Assembly (NCBI RefSeq): GCF_000349325.1
Contig: NC_020504.1
Coordinates: 3,196,053-3,260,052 of the forward strand
Direction of reading: 5' to 3'
From: Streptomyces davaonensis JCM 4913
Lineage (GTDB): Bacteria; Actinomycetota; Actinomycetes; Streptomycetales; Streptomycetaceae
DNA length: 64,000 nucleotides
Shown piece after piece: positions 27,034 to 36,135 of this stretch (positions within the stretch are counted from its first letter, which is position 1; each line of letters starts with the position of its first letter). The notes below the pieces were generated by a model. That model made no database searches, had not been told where the DNA came from, and saw nothing but the letters and a program-made list of their open reading frames with translations. The position numbers and the translations under genes are program-made.

Positions 27034-28698
27034 CTACTCGACCCCGATGAGCAGCAGTGCCCCTTGCCGCCCGCCCCGGTACACCACGGTGTCCACGGCG
27101 AGGTAGGACTCCCGCACCCGCGCTTCGAGGTGCTCGGCGATCCCGTCGGGCGCCTCGTCGCCGAGGACGAGGGTGACCAGCTCGCCGCCGGCCGCGAGCA
27201 TGCGGTCCAGGACGGTCTCGGCGGCGGCGGTGACGTCCGCGCCGATCACGGCGACATCGCCGTCGATGAGGCCGAGGACGTCCCCGGCCTGGCAGATCCC
27301 GGCCATGGTCCAGGACTGGCGTTCGGCGACGGCGACCTCGGCGTAGCGGGTGGCGCCGGCCGCCGAGGTCATCGCCACGACGTCCTCGTCGAAGCGGCGC
27401 TCGGGCTCGTGCACGGCGAGCGCGGCGATCCCCTGGACCGCGGACCGGGTGGGGATCAGCGCGACCCGGATGCCCTCCGCGCGGGCCTGCTCCGCGGCCG
27501 CGGCCGCGGTGTGCCGCAGGTCCGCGTCGTTGGGCAGCAGCACGACCTCCCGCGCGTGGGCCCGCCGTACGGCCTGCACCAGCTCCCCGCTCGCGGGCGG
27601 CTCCCCGGGGCGCGCGAGCACGGTGGTGGCACCGGCCTCGGTGTAGAGCCCGGCCAGGCCGGGGCCCGGCACGACGGCCACGACCGCACGCTGGGCGCGC
27701 TCCCGGGGCGGCCGCTCCGCGCCGGTGGTGTGCACGTCCCCGGCGCCGAAGTGCGTGATCCGGATCCGGTACGGTCGTCCCGCCTCGACGCCCGCCTCCA
27801 CGGCGGCACCGGCGTCGTCGACGTGCACATGGACGTTCCACAGGCCGTCCCCGCCGACCACGACCAGTGAGTCCCCGAGCCCGTCGAGCCGCTCCCGCAG
27901 CCGGGCCACGGCCGCGTCCTCGGCCTCCAGGAGGTAGATCACCTCGAAGGCGGGGCCGGCCCCCTCCGGGGACGCACAGTCACCGGGGCTGTCGAGCGCC
28001 ACGTGCGCGTGGAGGGCCGTAAGAACGGGCTTCTCCCCCGTGAACGTCTCCACCAGCGCCGCGAGTACCGTGACGAGCCCTCGCCCCCCGGCGTCCACGA
28101 CCCCCGCGCGCTCCAGCACGGCGAGCTGGTGCGGAGTGACTGCGAGGGCGGCGCGCGCGCCTTCGTAGGCGGCCCGCGCGACGGTCCCGCAGTCGCCCTC
28201 CGCACCGTCGGCCGCTTCGGCGGCGGCCGAGGCGACGGTGAGGACCGTGCCCTCGACGGGGTGGGCGACGGCCTGGCGGGCGGCGTCGGCGGCCTGCCGC
28301 AGGGCGAGCCGGAGTCCGCTCGCGTCGGCGTGAGACGTGTCACTGTCGGCGGCCAGCACCTGGGCCATGCCCCGCAGCAGCTGCGCCAGGATCGTCCCGG
28401 AGTTCCCGCGTGCCCCTATGAGCGCGCCGTGCGCCATCGCGCGGACGGCGTCGGCGAGGGAGGGCAGGGCGGGTCCGGCGCCCTGGGAGCCCGCCTCGTG
28501 GCCGATGAACACCGCGTCCACGGCCGCCGCCGCCGACTCCACGGTCAGATACAGGTTCGTGCCGGTGTCCCCGTCGGCCACGGGGTAGACGTTGATCGCG
28601 TCGATCTCCTCGCGCGCGCGACCGAGCGCTTCCAGCGCGAGGCCGCACCAGGTGCGTACCGCGAGAGCATCGAAGAATGTCTGCGGCACCTGCGCCAC
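27034..28698 (-). CDS. DAK-domain protein, FakA-like fatty acid kinase
   Basis: 554 residues. The N-terminal DhaL-type nucleotide domain has INVYPVADGDTGTNLYLT (Mg/ATP-binding aspartates), GARGNSGTILAQLLRG and DAGGRGLVTVL. The C-terminal half resembles the FakA/YloV middle and C-terminal domains. FakA phosphorylates fatty acids presented by FakB (DegV) proteins; no fakB is visible here. In mycobacteria this gene lies directly beside recG and rpmB. The GTG at 28698 has an AAGGAGG site five bases away; a GTG three codons on (28689) is an alternative. Confidence 0.85.
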   Translation of the reverse strand: MAQVPQTFFDALAVRTWCGLALEALGRAREEIDAINVYPVADGDTGTNLYLTVESAAAAVDAVFIGHEAGSQGAGPALPSLADAVRAMAHGALIGARGNSGTILAQLLRGMAQVLAADSDTSHADASGLRLALRQAADAARQAVAHPVEGTVLTVASAAAEAADGAEGDCGTVARAAYEGARAALAVTPHQLAVLERAGVVDAGGRGLVTVLAALVETFTGEKPVLTALHAHVALDSPGDCASPEGAGPAFEVIYLLEAEDAAVARLRERLDGLGDSLVVVGGDGLWNVHVHVDDAGAAVEAGVEAGRPYRIRITHFGAGDVHTTGAERPPRERAQRAVVAVVPGPGLAGLYTEAGATTVLARPGEPPASGELVQAVRRAHAREVVLLPNDADLRHTAAAAAEQARAEGIRVALIPTRSAVQGIAALAVHEPERRFDEDVVAMTSAAGATRYAEVAVAERQSWTMAGICQAGDVLGLIDGDVAVIGADVTAAAETVLDRMLAAGGELVTLVLGDEAPDGIAEHLEARVRESYLAVDTVVYRGGRQGALLLIGVE

Positions 28699-28861
28699 CT
28701 GCGCCTCCTTGACCTGCCGACGAGCCGCCGACGGAGCTGCCGACCGTGGGACGCAGCGTAGACCCAGGGGCCGGGTCCACCGGAAGAGGGCCGGGAGCGG
28801 TCCCCTGAGCAGGCATGGTAGTTTCGTTCTACTGGCGCAGCCGTTGTATGCTGCTCCGGTT

Positions 28862-28943
28862 GCCCGATCCAGATCGGGCCATTCCCCTGGCAACGCCACT
28901 CAGATCTCTGATCCTGCGATCTCGATCCCGGCCTGCCGGGATC
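28862..28943 (+). promoter_or_regulatory. Two hairpins in the rpmB leader
   Basis: GCCCGAT / ATCGGGC (28862-28868 with 28873-28879, loop CCAG) and GATCCCGGC / GCCGGGATC (28924-28943, closed by two bases) are perfect stems. They lie in the 100 bp before the L28 start. They may be leader RNA folding elements or protein sites; function is not known. Confidence 0.45.
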
Positions 28944-28978
28944 AACCGTAAGTGCATCTGAAGTCTTTGGAGTGACCC

Positions 28979-29164
28979 GTGGCTGCCAACTGCGACGTCT
29001 GCGGCAAGGGGCCGGGCTTCGGCAACAACATCTCGCACTCGCACCGCCGTACGTCCCGCCGCTGGAACCCGAACATCCAGCGCGTCCGTACCGTGGTCGG
29101 CGGGACGCCGAAGCGCGTGAACGCTTGCACCTCGTGCATCAAGGCCGGCAAGGTCTCGCGCTGA
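28979..29164 (+). CDS. rpmB: 50S ribosomal protein L28
   Basis: 61 residues beginning [21 protein letters not shown], with a second cysteine pair CTSC near the end. This is the zinc-binding L28 type. The start is GTG with a GGAG site seven bases ahead. It stands alone, followed by a strong terminator, and is divergent from the DAK gene as in other actinobacteria. Confidence 0.97.
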   Translation: MAANCDVCGKGPGFGNNISHSHRRTSRRWNPNIQRVRTVVGGTPKRVNACTSCIKAGKVSR

Positions 29165-29205
29165 CATATCGCTGAGCGCGCGGCCACTGCTGGTTCGCTG
29201 CACTG

Positions 29206-29237
29206 AGCCGGTCCACCTTCGAGTGGACCGGCTTTTT
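29206..29237 (+). terminator. rpmB intrinsic terminator
   Basis: Perfect 11-bp stem AGCCGGTCCAC / GTGGACCGGCT with a CTTCGA loop, followed by TTTTTG. It lies 40 bp past the rpmB stop. Confidence 0.92.
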
Positions 29238-29265
29238 GCATGCCCTCAGCGCCTCTTCAGGGCCT

Positions 29266-30060
29266 TCAGGGCCTCTTCAGCGCCCAGGCGTGATCCACGG
29301 GCCCGATCCCGCCGCCGAGTGCGAACCCGGCCGCGATGGCCCCCGTGACATACTCCTTGGCCGCCGTCACCGCCTCCGGCACGGCCCGGCCCTTCGCCAG
29401 CTCCGAGGCGATGGCCGAGGCGAGCGTGCAGCCCGTCCCGTGGGTGTGCCGGTTGTCGTGGCGCGGTGCGCGCAGCCAGTGCTCCTCGGAGCCGTCGGTG
29501 AGCAGATCCACGGCGTCGCCCGCGAGATGGCCGCCCTTGATCACGACCCAGCGCGGCCCGTACGCCAGCACGGCCGCCGCGGCCCGGCACAGATCGTCCT
29601 CGGACTCGACGCGCAGACCAGTGAGTTGAGCCACTTCGTCGAGGTTCGGGGTCGCGACCGTGGCCACCGGCAGCAGCTTGGTGCGTACGGAGTCCAGCGC
29701 GGCGGCGGCCAGCAGCGAGTCGCCGTGCTTGGAGACACCCACCGGGTCGACGACGGCCGGGGCGTCGGTGGAGCCGATCAACTCGGCCACCGCCTCCACG
29801 AGTTCCGCGGAGGCGAGCATGCCGGTCTTCACCGCCTGGACGCCGATGTCGTCGACGACGCTGCGGTACTGGGCGCGCACCGCCTCCACCGGCAGCGGCC
29901 AGGCGCCTTGCACGCCCAGCGAGTTCTGCGCGGTGACGGCGGTGATCACGCTCATGCCGTGCACGCCGAGGGCCAGCATCGTCTTCAGGTCGGCCTGGAT
30001 CCCGGCCCCGCCACCGGAGTCGGAACCCGCGACCGTGAGCACCCTCGGCGGCGCGCTCAC
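29266..30060 (-). CDS. thiD: Hydroxymethylpyrimidine/phosphomethylpyrimidine kinase
   Basis: A 264-residue ribokinase-fold enzyme of thiamine synthesis, phosphorylating HMP and HMP-P. Motifs: [21 protein letters not shown] (substrate loop), [16 protein letters not shown] and the anion-hole segment [15 protein letters not shown]. The GTG start overlaps the thiL stop as GTGA, so both are coupled. Confidence 0.95.
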   Translation of the reverse strand: MSAPPRVLTVAGSDSGGGAGIQADLKTMLALGVHGMSVITAVTAQNSLGVQGAWPLPVEAVRAQYRSVVDDIGVQAVKTGMLASAELVEAVAELIGSTDAPAVVDPVGVSKHGDSLLAAAALDSVRTKLLPVATVATPNLDEVAQLTGLRVESEDDLCRAAAAVLAYGPRWVVIKGGHLAGDAVDLLTDGSEEHWLRAPRHDNRHTHGTGCTLASAIASELAKGRAVPEAVTAAKEYVTGAIAAGFALGGGIGPVDHAWALKRP

Positions 30061-31022
30061 GACTCGATGTCCCCGAAGTGGTCCCAGCCGCCCTTGCTGG
30101 TCCAGGGCGCCCCGTCGACCGTCACCTGGGGCAGCGCCGAGGGGTTGAGGACCTCGCCGATGACCTTCCAGCGGGCGGGCAGCTTCACGTCCGGCGGGAA
30201 GGTCGCCACGATCGCGTGGTCCTCTCCCCCGGTCAGCACCCACTGCATGGGGTCGACGCCGACGGCCTGCCCGATGTCGTTCATCTGGGACGGGATGTCG
30301 ATCGCCCCGGAGCGGATGTCGATCCGCACCTTGCTGGCCTCGGCGATGTGCCCGAGGTCGGCGATCAGCCCGTCGCTGACGTCGCACATGGCGGTCGCCC
30401 CGAGCCCCGCCGCGGCGGGCCCCGCGTGATACGGCGGCTCCGGGCGCCGGTGCGCCTCCACGAAGGCCCGCGGCGAGCGGAACCCCCGGGACAGCACCGC
30501 GTATCCGGCCGCGGACCAGCCCAGCCAGCCGGTCACCGCGACGAGGTCGCCGGGCTGGGCGCCGGCCCGGGTGACGGGCTCCTGGTTGCGCAGATCGCCG
30601 AGCGCGGTGATCGACACCATGATCGAGTCGCCGCGTACGACATCACCGCCGACCACGGAGGCGCCGGCCACCTGGCACTCGTCGCGCAGGCCGTCCATCA
30701 GCTCGGTCGGCCAGGTCACCGGAAGTTCGGCGGGGACGACCAGACCGAGCAGCAGGGCGGTCGGTACGGCGCCCATGGCCGCGATGTCCGCGAGGTTCTG
30801 CGCGGCCGCCTTGCGGCCCACGTCGTACGCGGTGGACCAGTCGCGGCGGAAGTGCCGGCCCTCCACCAGGATGTCGGTGCTCGCCACAACCCTGCGGTCG
30901 GGCGCGGCGACCACCGCGGCGTCGTCGCCGGGGCCGACCCGGACCGCCGGGGTGGTGGTGAGACGGGAGGTGAGCTCCCTGATGAGCCCGAACTCCCCCA
31001 GCTCACCAACAGTGCCCTTCAT
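30057..31022 (-). CDS. thiL: Thiamine-monophosphate kinase
   Basis: A 321-residue PurM/AIR-synthase-fold kinase making thiamine diphosphate. It shows the N-terminal GELGEFGLI, the metal site [32 protein letters not shown] and [11 protein letters not shown]. It is first in a two-gene thiL-thiD unit, so the last two steps of thiamine cofactor formation are together here. Confidence 0.95.
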   Translation of the reverse strand: MKGTVGELGEFGLIRELTSRLTTTPAVRVGPGDDAAVVAAPDRRVVASTDILVEGRHFRRDWSTAYDVGRKAAAQNLADIAAMGAVPTALLLGLVVPAELPVTWPTELMDGLRDECQVAGASVVGGDVVRGDSIMVSITALGDLRNQEPVTRAGAQPGDLVAVTGWLGWSAAGYAVLSRGFRSPRAFVEAHRRPEPPYHAGPAAAGLGATAMCDVSDGLIADLGHIAEASKVRIDIRSGAIDIPSQMNDIGQAVGVDPMQWVLTGGEDHAIVATFPPDVKLPARWKVIGEVLNPSALPQVTVDGAPWTSKGGWDHFGDIES

Positions 31023-31228
31023 TGCCCTTACGCCCCTTCTGTCCCTGTCCGTTCCCGGTCGCGTGTCTCTACTGTCCTCGATACGGTCGAGGTGACCGTC
31101 AACCACTGTCGTGCCTGCACCCCGGCGCGGGACCCTCGGCCCCCGCGGGTCTCCCCGTGACGAGCGACGACGCGATACCGTGGCGTTCCTTTTCCCCACA
31201 TGATCCTCGTGGCCGCCCTGGAGGTTCC

Positions 31229-31462
31229 GTGGTACAGGCGTACATCCTGATCCAGACGGAGGTCGGCAAAGCGTCGACCGTCGCCGAGACGATCAGCAAG
31301 ATCCCTGGAGTCATCCAGGCCGAGGATGTGACAGGACCGTATGACGTGATTGTGCGCGCGCAGGCCGACACCGTAGACGACCTCGGCCGCATGGTGGTCG
31401 CCAAGGTCCAGCAAGTGGACGGCATCACCCGTACATTGACCTGCCCCGTCGTCCATCTGTAG
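31229..31462 (+). CDS. Stand-alone Lrp/AsnC ligand-binding (RAM) domain protein
   Basis: A 77-residue protein consisting only of the RAM fold (AYILIQTEVGKASTVAETI, GPYDVIVRAQAD) without the helix-turn-helix of full Lrp/AsnC regulators. Such stand-alone domains bind amino acids and can assemble with full-length Lrp proteins. The GTG start has a GGAGG site. It is divergent from thiL and 20 bp before a lipoprotein gene on the same strand. Confidence 0.88.
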   Translation: MVQAYILIQTEVGKASTVAETISKIPGVIQAEDVTGPYDVIVRAQADTVDDLGRMVVAKVQQVDGITRTLTCPVVHL

Positions 31463-31482
31463 CCCCCGTCTACCCTTGGCCG

Positions 31483-31983
31483 GTGAACTCTTTGCGTCAC
31501 CGGCTCATCGGTCTGCCCGCGTTGGTCCTGTCGATCACCGTCGCGGGCTGCTCCTCAGCAGACGACAGCGGGTCGGCGACGGTTCCCTCCCCGGGCGCGA
31601 AGGTCGCGGGGCTGTGTCAGAACCTGGACAAAGCGCTGCCCACGAAGGTGGCCGGTGAGAGCCGCCGTGATCCCGAGCCCGCCTCGACGCTGACTGCTGG
31701 CTGGGGAGGCCCGGAGATCATACTGCGCTGCGGTGTGAGCCGGCCGCCGAAGATGGTCGATCCGAAGGTGGCCGAGGGGGGCGACGCGGACGCGGTGGCC
31801 GGCGGCGTGAACGGCGTCGACTGGCTGATGGAGCGGCAGGAGGGCGGGGCGTACCGTTTCACCTGCGCGAATCGCTCCGCATATGTGGAGGTGACGGTGC
31901 CCGAAGGGGTCGACAGCTCGGCCGTGCTGATCGACCTGGCCAAGGCCGTCAAGAAGGCGATCCCCGAAGGGATCGCCTCCTAG
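31483..31983 (+). CDS. DUF3515-type lipoprotein
   Basis: A 166-residue secreted lipoprotein. The signal peptide has an N-terminal Arg pair, a hydrophobic core and the lipobox ITVAGC with Cys23. The mature part contains two further cysteines (ILRCGV and FTCAN) and ends in an amphipathic helix. This is an actinobacterial family of unknown function. The GTG start has a weak ribosome site, and co-transcription with the RAM-domain gene is likely. It is one base from the convergent ddlA end. Confidence 0.8.
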   Translation: MNSLRHRLIGLPALVLSITVAGCSSADDSGSATVPSPGAKVAGLCQNLDKALPTKVAGESRRDPEPASTLTAGWGGPEIILRCGVSRPPKMVDPKVAEGGDADAVAGGVNGVDWLMERQEGGAYRFTCANRSAYVEVTVPEGVDSSAVLIDLAKAVKKAIPEGIAS

Positions 31984-31984
31984 C

Positions 31985-33142
31985 TCAGCGGAGTCCGGTC
32001 GACCTGCGCAGCGCCGCCTGCACCAGCCGGTCCACCAGTTCCGGGTAGCTGATGCCGCTCGCCTGCCACATCTGCGGGTACATCGAGATCGGCGTGAAGC
32101 CGGGCATCGTGTTGATCTCGTTGATCACGAACTCGCCGTCCTCGGTGAGGAAGAAGTCCGCGCGGACCAGGCCCTCGCAGGAGGCCGCCTCGAAGGCGTC
32201 CACGGCGAGCTGCTGGACCTCGGCGGTCTCCTCGGCGGTCAGCGGAGCCGGGACGATGCCCGGGGTCGAGTCGATGTACTTCGCCTCGAAGTCGTAGTAC
32301 GCGTGCTCCTGCGGCGGCGGGATCTCCGCGGGCACCGAGGCGCGCGGGCCGTCCTCGAACTCCAGCACCCCGCACTCGATCTCACGGCCGCGCAGGGCCG
32401 CCTCGACGAGGATCTTGGGGTCGTGACGCTGCGCCTCGGCGATGGCCTCGTCCAGGCCGGACAGGTCGTCCACCTTGGTGATGCCGATCGACGAACCCGC
32501 GCGCGCGGGCTTCACGAACAGCGGCCAGCCGTGCTCACCGGCGAAGTCGACGATCTTCTTACGCGCCGCCGACTCGTCCTGCTGCCACTCGCGCGGCCGG
32601 ATCACCACGTACGGGCCGACCTTGAGCCCGAAGGAGGTGAACACCCGCTTCATGTACTCCTTGTCCTGGCCCACGGCCGAGGCGAGCACACCGGCGCCCA
32701 CGTACGGGACGCCGGACAGCTCCAGGAGGCCCTGAAGGGTGCCGTCCTCGCCGTACGGGCCGTGCAGGACGGGGAAGACGACGTCGACCTCGCCGAGCGC
32801 CTTGGGCACCGATCCCGGCTCGCTGTAGACGACTTCGCGATTGCCGGGGTCGACGGGGAGCACCACGGTGCCCTCGCTCGACTCGGCGAGCTGCGCGACA
32901 TCGGGCGTACGGCGGTCGGTGATCGCCATCCGTTCCGGTTCGTCGGCGGTGAGCGCCCAGCGGCCGTCCTGGGTGATGCCGATCGGCAGGACGTCGTACT
33001 TGGTCCGGTCGATGGCCTTGAGGACGGCGCCGGCGGTGACCACGGAGATCCCGTGCTCGGAGCTGCGGCCGCCGAACACGACGGCCACGCGCGGCTTGCG
33101 AGGCGGCTGCTGAGGGCTCTGGGGGCTGTTCTCGGTGCTCAT
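31985..33142 (-). CDS. ddlA: D-alanine--D-alanine ligase
   Basis: A 385-residue ATP-grasp ligase making the D-Ala-D-Ala end of peptidoglycan precursors. Seen: VAVVFGGRSSEHGISVVTAG, VFPVLHGPYGEDGTLQG, FVKPARAGSSIGI, the ligand-binding YDFEAKYIDS, and VRADFFLTEDGEFVINEINTMPGFT. The YDFEAKY segment argues for a normal D-Ala-D-Ala ligase rather than a D-Ala-D-Lac resistance enzyme. Confidence 0.95.
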   Translation of the reverse strand: MSTENSPQSPQQPPRKPRVAVVFGGRSSEHGISVVTAGAVLKAIDRTKYDVLPIGITQDGRWALTADEPERMAITDRRTPDVAQLAESSEGTVVLPVDPGNREVVYSEPGSVPKALGEVDVVFPVLHGPYGEDGTLQGLLELSGVPYVGAGVLASAVGQDKEYMKRVFTSFGLKVGPYVVIRPREWQQDESAARKKIVDFAGEHGWPLFVKPARAGSSIGITKVDDLSGLDEAIAEAQRHDPKILVEAALRGREIECGVLEFEDGPRASVPAEIPPPQEHAYYDFEAKYIDSTPGIVPAPLTAEETAEVQQLAVDAFEAASCEGLVRADFFLTEDGEFVINEINTMPGFTPISMYPQMWQASGISYPELVDRLVQAALRRSTGLR

Positions 33143-33201
33143 ATCGCGTTGAGAGTACCCGTTGGTACGGGCCTGATACAGCGCCCCGGAACCTGCGTCG
33201 C

Positions 33202-34212
33202 TCAGCGTCGTTCCGGCTTCGCGCTGCGCGACATCAGCTCCTTGACGGCGACCACCGGGGGCTTGCCCTCGTGGACGATGGCGACGACCGTCTCGGTGAT
33301 CGGCATGTCGACGCCGTGCCTGCGGGCCAGATCCAGCACCGACTCACAGGACTTGACGCCCTCGGCGGTCTGCTTGGTGACCGCGATGGTCTCCTGGAGG
33401 GTCATGCCCTTGCCGAGGTTGGTGCCGAAGGTGTGGTTGCGGGACAGCGGCGAGGAGCAGGTGGCCACCAGGTCGCCCAGTCCGGCGAGTCCGGAGAAGG
33501 TCAGCGGGTCGGCGCCGAGCGCCACTCCGAGCCGTGCGGTCTCCGCGAGGCCGCGGGTGATGAGCGAGCCCTTGGCGTTGTCGCCGAGCCCCATGCCGTC
33601 CGCGATGCCGACGGCGAGCCCGATGACGTTCTTCACGGCACCGCCGAGCTCACAACCGACCACGTCCGTCTCGGTGTACGGCCTGAAGTACGGCGTGTGG
33701 CAGGCGGACTGGAGCCGCTGGGCGACGGACTCGTCGGTGCAGGCGACCACGGCGGCGGCCGGCATCCGCGCGGCGATCTCCCGGGCGAGGTTGGGTCCGG
33801 TGACCACGGCGACCCGGTTCGCGCCGACCTTGGCGACGTCCTCGATCACCTGGCTCATCCGCATCGCGGAGCCCAGTTCGACGCCCTTCATCAGCGAGAC
33901 GAGGACCGTGTCCGGCGCCAGCAGCGGCGTCCACTCGGCGAGGTTGCCGCGCAGTGTCTGCGAGGGGACCGCGAGGACGGTGAAGTCGGCGCCGTGGGCC
34001 GCCTCGGCGGCGTCGGTGGTGGCTCGCAGGTTCTCCGGGAGTTCCACGCCGGGGAGGTAGTCCGGGTTCGTACGCGTGGAGTTGACCGCTTCGGCGAGTT
34101 CCGGGCGGCGCCCCCACAGGGTGACCTCGCACCCCGCGTCGGCGAGCACCATGCCGAAGGCGGTACCCCACGATCCGGTGCCGAAGACGGCCGCCTTGAC
34201 GGGCTTGCTCAC
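33202..34212 (-). CDS. gpsA: Glycerol-3-phosphate dehydrogenase [NAD(P)+]
   Basis: 336 residues. GpsA reduces dihydroxyacetone phosphate to sn-glycerol-3-phosphate, the phospholipid backbone. Seen: AVFGTGSWGTAFGMVLADAG (Rossmann loop), VSLMKGVE, GGAVKNVIGLAVGIADGMGLGDNAK with the catalytic Lys, and SRNHTFG. The GTG start overlaps the plsC stop as GTGA. The pair thus supplies and then acylates glycerol-3-phosphate. Confidence 0.95.
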   Translation of the reverse strand: MSKPVKAAVFGTGSWGTAFGMVLADAGCEVTLWGRRPELAEAVNSTRTNPDYLPGVELPENLRATTDAAEAAHGADFTVLAVPSQTLRGNLAEWTPLLAPDTVLVSLMKGVELGSAMRMSQVIEDVAKVGANRVAVVTGPNLAREIAARMPAAAVVACTDESVAQRLQSACHTPYFRPYTETDVVGCELGGAVKNVIGLAVGIADGMGLGDNAKGSLITRGLAETARLGVALGADPLTFSGLAGLGDLVATCSSPLSRNHTFGTNLGKGMTLQETIAVTKQTAEGVKSCESVLDLARRHGVDMPITETVVAIVHEGKPPVVAVKELMSRSAKPERR

Positions 34213-34988
34213 TTGCTCTTCTCCTCGTGCCCGGTCTGCGCCTCGTGCCCGGTCTCCGCCTGGCTCCTGCGTCGCTGCTCGATCCGCTCCTTGCGCGGGT
34301 CGTAGGGCATGACGGGCGCCTTCTCGCCGCGGAGTTCCTCCAGCTGGCGCGTGATGGCGGCCATGATGACCTCGGTGGCCTCCTTCAGGAGGTCCGGGGT
34401 CATCTCCTTGTCGTAGAAGCGCGACAGGTCCACGGCCGGACCCGCGAGCACGCGCGAGGTCTTGCGGGGAAGGACGTTGAGCTTCTTCGCGTACGGCGGC
34501 AGCAGTTCGTTGGCACCCCACTGCGCGACCGGGATCACCGGGCACTTGGTCTGAAGGGCCACGCGCGCGGCACCGGTCTTGCCGGTCATGGGCCACTGGT
34601 CGGGATCGCGGGTGATGGTGCCCTCGGGGTAGAAGGCGACGCATTCACCGCGGTCCACGGCGTCGATCGCGGCCCGGAAGGCGCTGAGCGCGTCCGTGGT
34701 CTCGCGATAGACGGGGATCTGCCCGGTGCCGCGCATGAAGGCACCGACGAATCCCTTCTTGAAAAGTCCGCTCTTGGCGAGGAATCGCGGAACGCGGCCG
34801 GTGTTGTACTGAAAGTGCGCGTAGGCGAAGGGATCGACGTGCGAATTATGGTTCACCACGGTGATAAATCCGCCGTGGGCCGGAATGTGCTCCATTCCGC
34901 GCCAGTCCCGCTTGATCAGTACCACCAGCGGTGGTTTGGCGATCACCGCTGCCAAGCGATACCAGAAGCCGATTCTGCGGCGGGGCAC
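34209..34988 (-). CDS. plsC: 1-acyl-sn-glycerol-3-phosphate acyltransferase
   Basis: A 259-residue PlsC-type acyltransferase forming phosphatidic acid at the membrane. The catalytic NHNSHVD (H-x4-D) is near residue 46, followed by the GTGQIPVYR and FYPEGTITRD substrate motifs and PVIPVAQWG. The C-terminal tail is charged. The GTG at 34988 has an AGGAAGG site. The frame is open much further upstream, but that stretch is antisense to cofC. Confidence 0.93.
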   Translation of the reverse strand: MPRRRIGFWYRLAAVIAKPPLVVLIKRDWRGMEHIPAHGGFITVVNHNSHVDPFAYAHFQYNTGRVPRFLAKSGLFKKGFVGAFMRGTGQIPVYRETTDALSAFRAAIDAVDRGECVAFYPEGTITRDPDQWPMTGKTGAARVALQTKCPVIPVAQWGANELLPPYAKKLNVLPRKTSRVLAGPAVDLSRFYDKEMTPDLLKEATEVIMAAITRQLEELRGEKAPVMPYDPRKERIEQRRRSQAETGHEAQTGHEEKSK

Positions 34989-35142
34989 GCGGACACCTTC
35001 CTCTAGAGCCTGGGGGGCCGCACAAGTGTCGCCCCAGGCCGACCGTCTGTCGAGAACACCGTACGCCCCACTGACCGGACCGCCAGATGGCTCATGTGAA
35101 AGCCGGGTGACAATGGCCGCGACAAGAGAGGTACGAACGCGC

Positions 35143-35781
35143 GTGCAGTGGACCTTGGTCATACCCCTGAAGCCTCTGGCGCGGGCCAAGAGCAGGCTCG
35201 CGGACACCGCGGCCGACGGGCTGCGCCCGGCCCTCGCCCTGGCCTTCGCGCAGGACACCGTGGCAGCGGCGCTGGCCAGCCCCGCGGTCCGCGATGTGGC
35301 AGTCGTCACGGACGACGCCCTGGCCGCCCGGGAGCTGTCCGCCCTGGGCGCCCGGATCGTCCCCGACGAGCCGGACGACGGCCTGAACGCGGCGCTGGCG
35401 CATGGGGCGGCGGTCGTGCGCTCGTCCCGCCCCGAAAGCGCCGTGGCGGCTTTGAACGCGGACCTTCCCGCACTGCGCCCGCTTGAATTGGCCCGAGTAC
35501 TGGACTCGGCCGCGCAATTCCACCGTGCTTTTCTGCCCGATGCAGCAGCAATCGGCACGACACTGCTGACCGCCGCACCGGGCCGGGAATTGCACCCAGA
35601 GTTCGGCCCGGATTCCCGCACCCGCCACCGCACCTCGGGGGCCACGGAACTCCCCCTCACCGACGTCGATTCGGTACGCCAGGACGTGGACACCGGGGAT
35701 GATCTACGAGCGGCGCTGGCACTGGGGGTGGGCCCGCGCACAGCGGCAGTGTCGGCACATCTGGTGATTGCGGGCCTGTAG
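35143..35781 (+). CDS. cofC: Phosphoenolpyruvate/2-phospholactate guanylyltransferase of F420 synthesis
   Basis: A 212-residue nucleotidyltransferase. VIPLKPLARAKSRLAD is the nucleotide-binding N-terminus, followed by VVTDDALAARELSALGARIVPD and AALNADLPALRP. It activates phosphoenolpyruvate (FbiD, actinobacteria) or 2-phospholactate (CofC) with GTP for coenzyme F420. The F420-type oxidoreductase at 5931 would be a possible user. The GTG at 35143 follows AGAGAGG; an ATG at 35113 would add ten residues. It is divergent from plsC. Confidence 0.88.
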   Translation: MQWTLVIPLKPLARAKSRLADTAADGLRPALALAFAQDTVAAALASPAVRDVAVVTDDALAARELSALGARIVPDEPDDGLNAALAHGAAVVRSSRPESAVAALNADLPALRPLELARVLDSAAQFHRAFLPDAAAIGTTLLTAAPGRELHPEFGPDSRTRHRTSGATELPLTDVDSVRQDVDTGDDLRAALALGVGPRTAAVSAHLVIAGL

Positions 35782-35851
35782 CTCCCCGCACCGCGCGGCA
35801 GTCGACCGACAACAGATCCCCCCACGACCACCACCGCGTACGCTGAGCCCC

Positions 35852-36055
35852 ATGCAGGCCACCGCATACACGTACGACCCCCGGACCAGGAGCGGACAGG
35901 TCCTCCTGGACGACGGCACCCCCGTCCCCTTCGACACCGCGGCGTTCGACGCGGGCGGACTGCGCCTGCTGCGCCCCGGACAACGCGTACGCATCGAGAC
36001 AGAGGGCCCGAAGGACAAGCCCCGCATCACCCTCGTCACGCTGCAAACCCTGTAA
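35852..36055 (+). CDS. Small cold-shock/OB-fold-like protein
   Basis: 67 residues that look like one short beta-barrel. GQVLLDDGTPVPFDTAAFDAG and LRLLRPGQRVRIE resemble the middle and end of cold-shock domains, but the RNA-binding aromatic motifs (KGFGFI, VFVH) are missing. A conserved small protein in streptomycetes as far as I recall, with no known function. It follows cofC by 70 bp on the same strand and ends at a strong terminator. Confidence 0.65.
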   Translation: MQATAYTYDPRTRSGQVLLDDGTPVPFDTAAFDAGGLRLLRPGQRVRIETEGPKDKPRITLVTLQTL

Positions 36056-36084
36056 GCCTTCGAGCAGACCCCAAAACGCGCCGC

Positions 36085-36112
36085 GGGCCGGACTCCCCAG
36101 GGAGTCCGGCCC
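36085..36112. terminator. Bidirectional terminator, 35852 gene / hupS
   Basis: Thirteen-bp perfect inverted repeat GGGCCGGACTCCC / GGGAGTCCGGCCC around CA, with extra GC pairing outside. It lies between convergent gene ends at 36055 and 36136. Confidence 0.85.
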
Positions 36113-36135
36113 GGCGCGTGAGTACCCGTGCGCCC

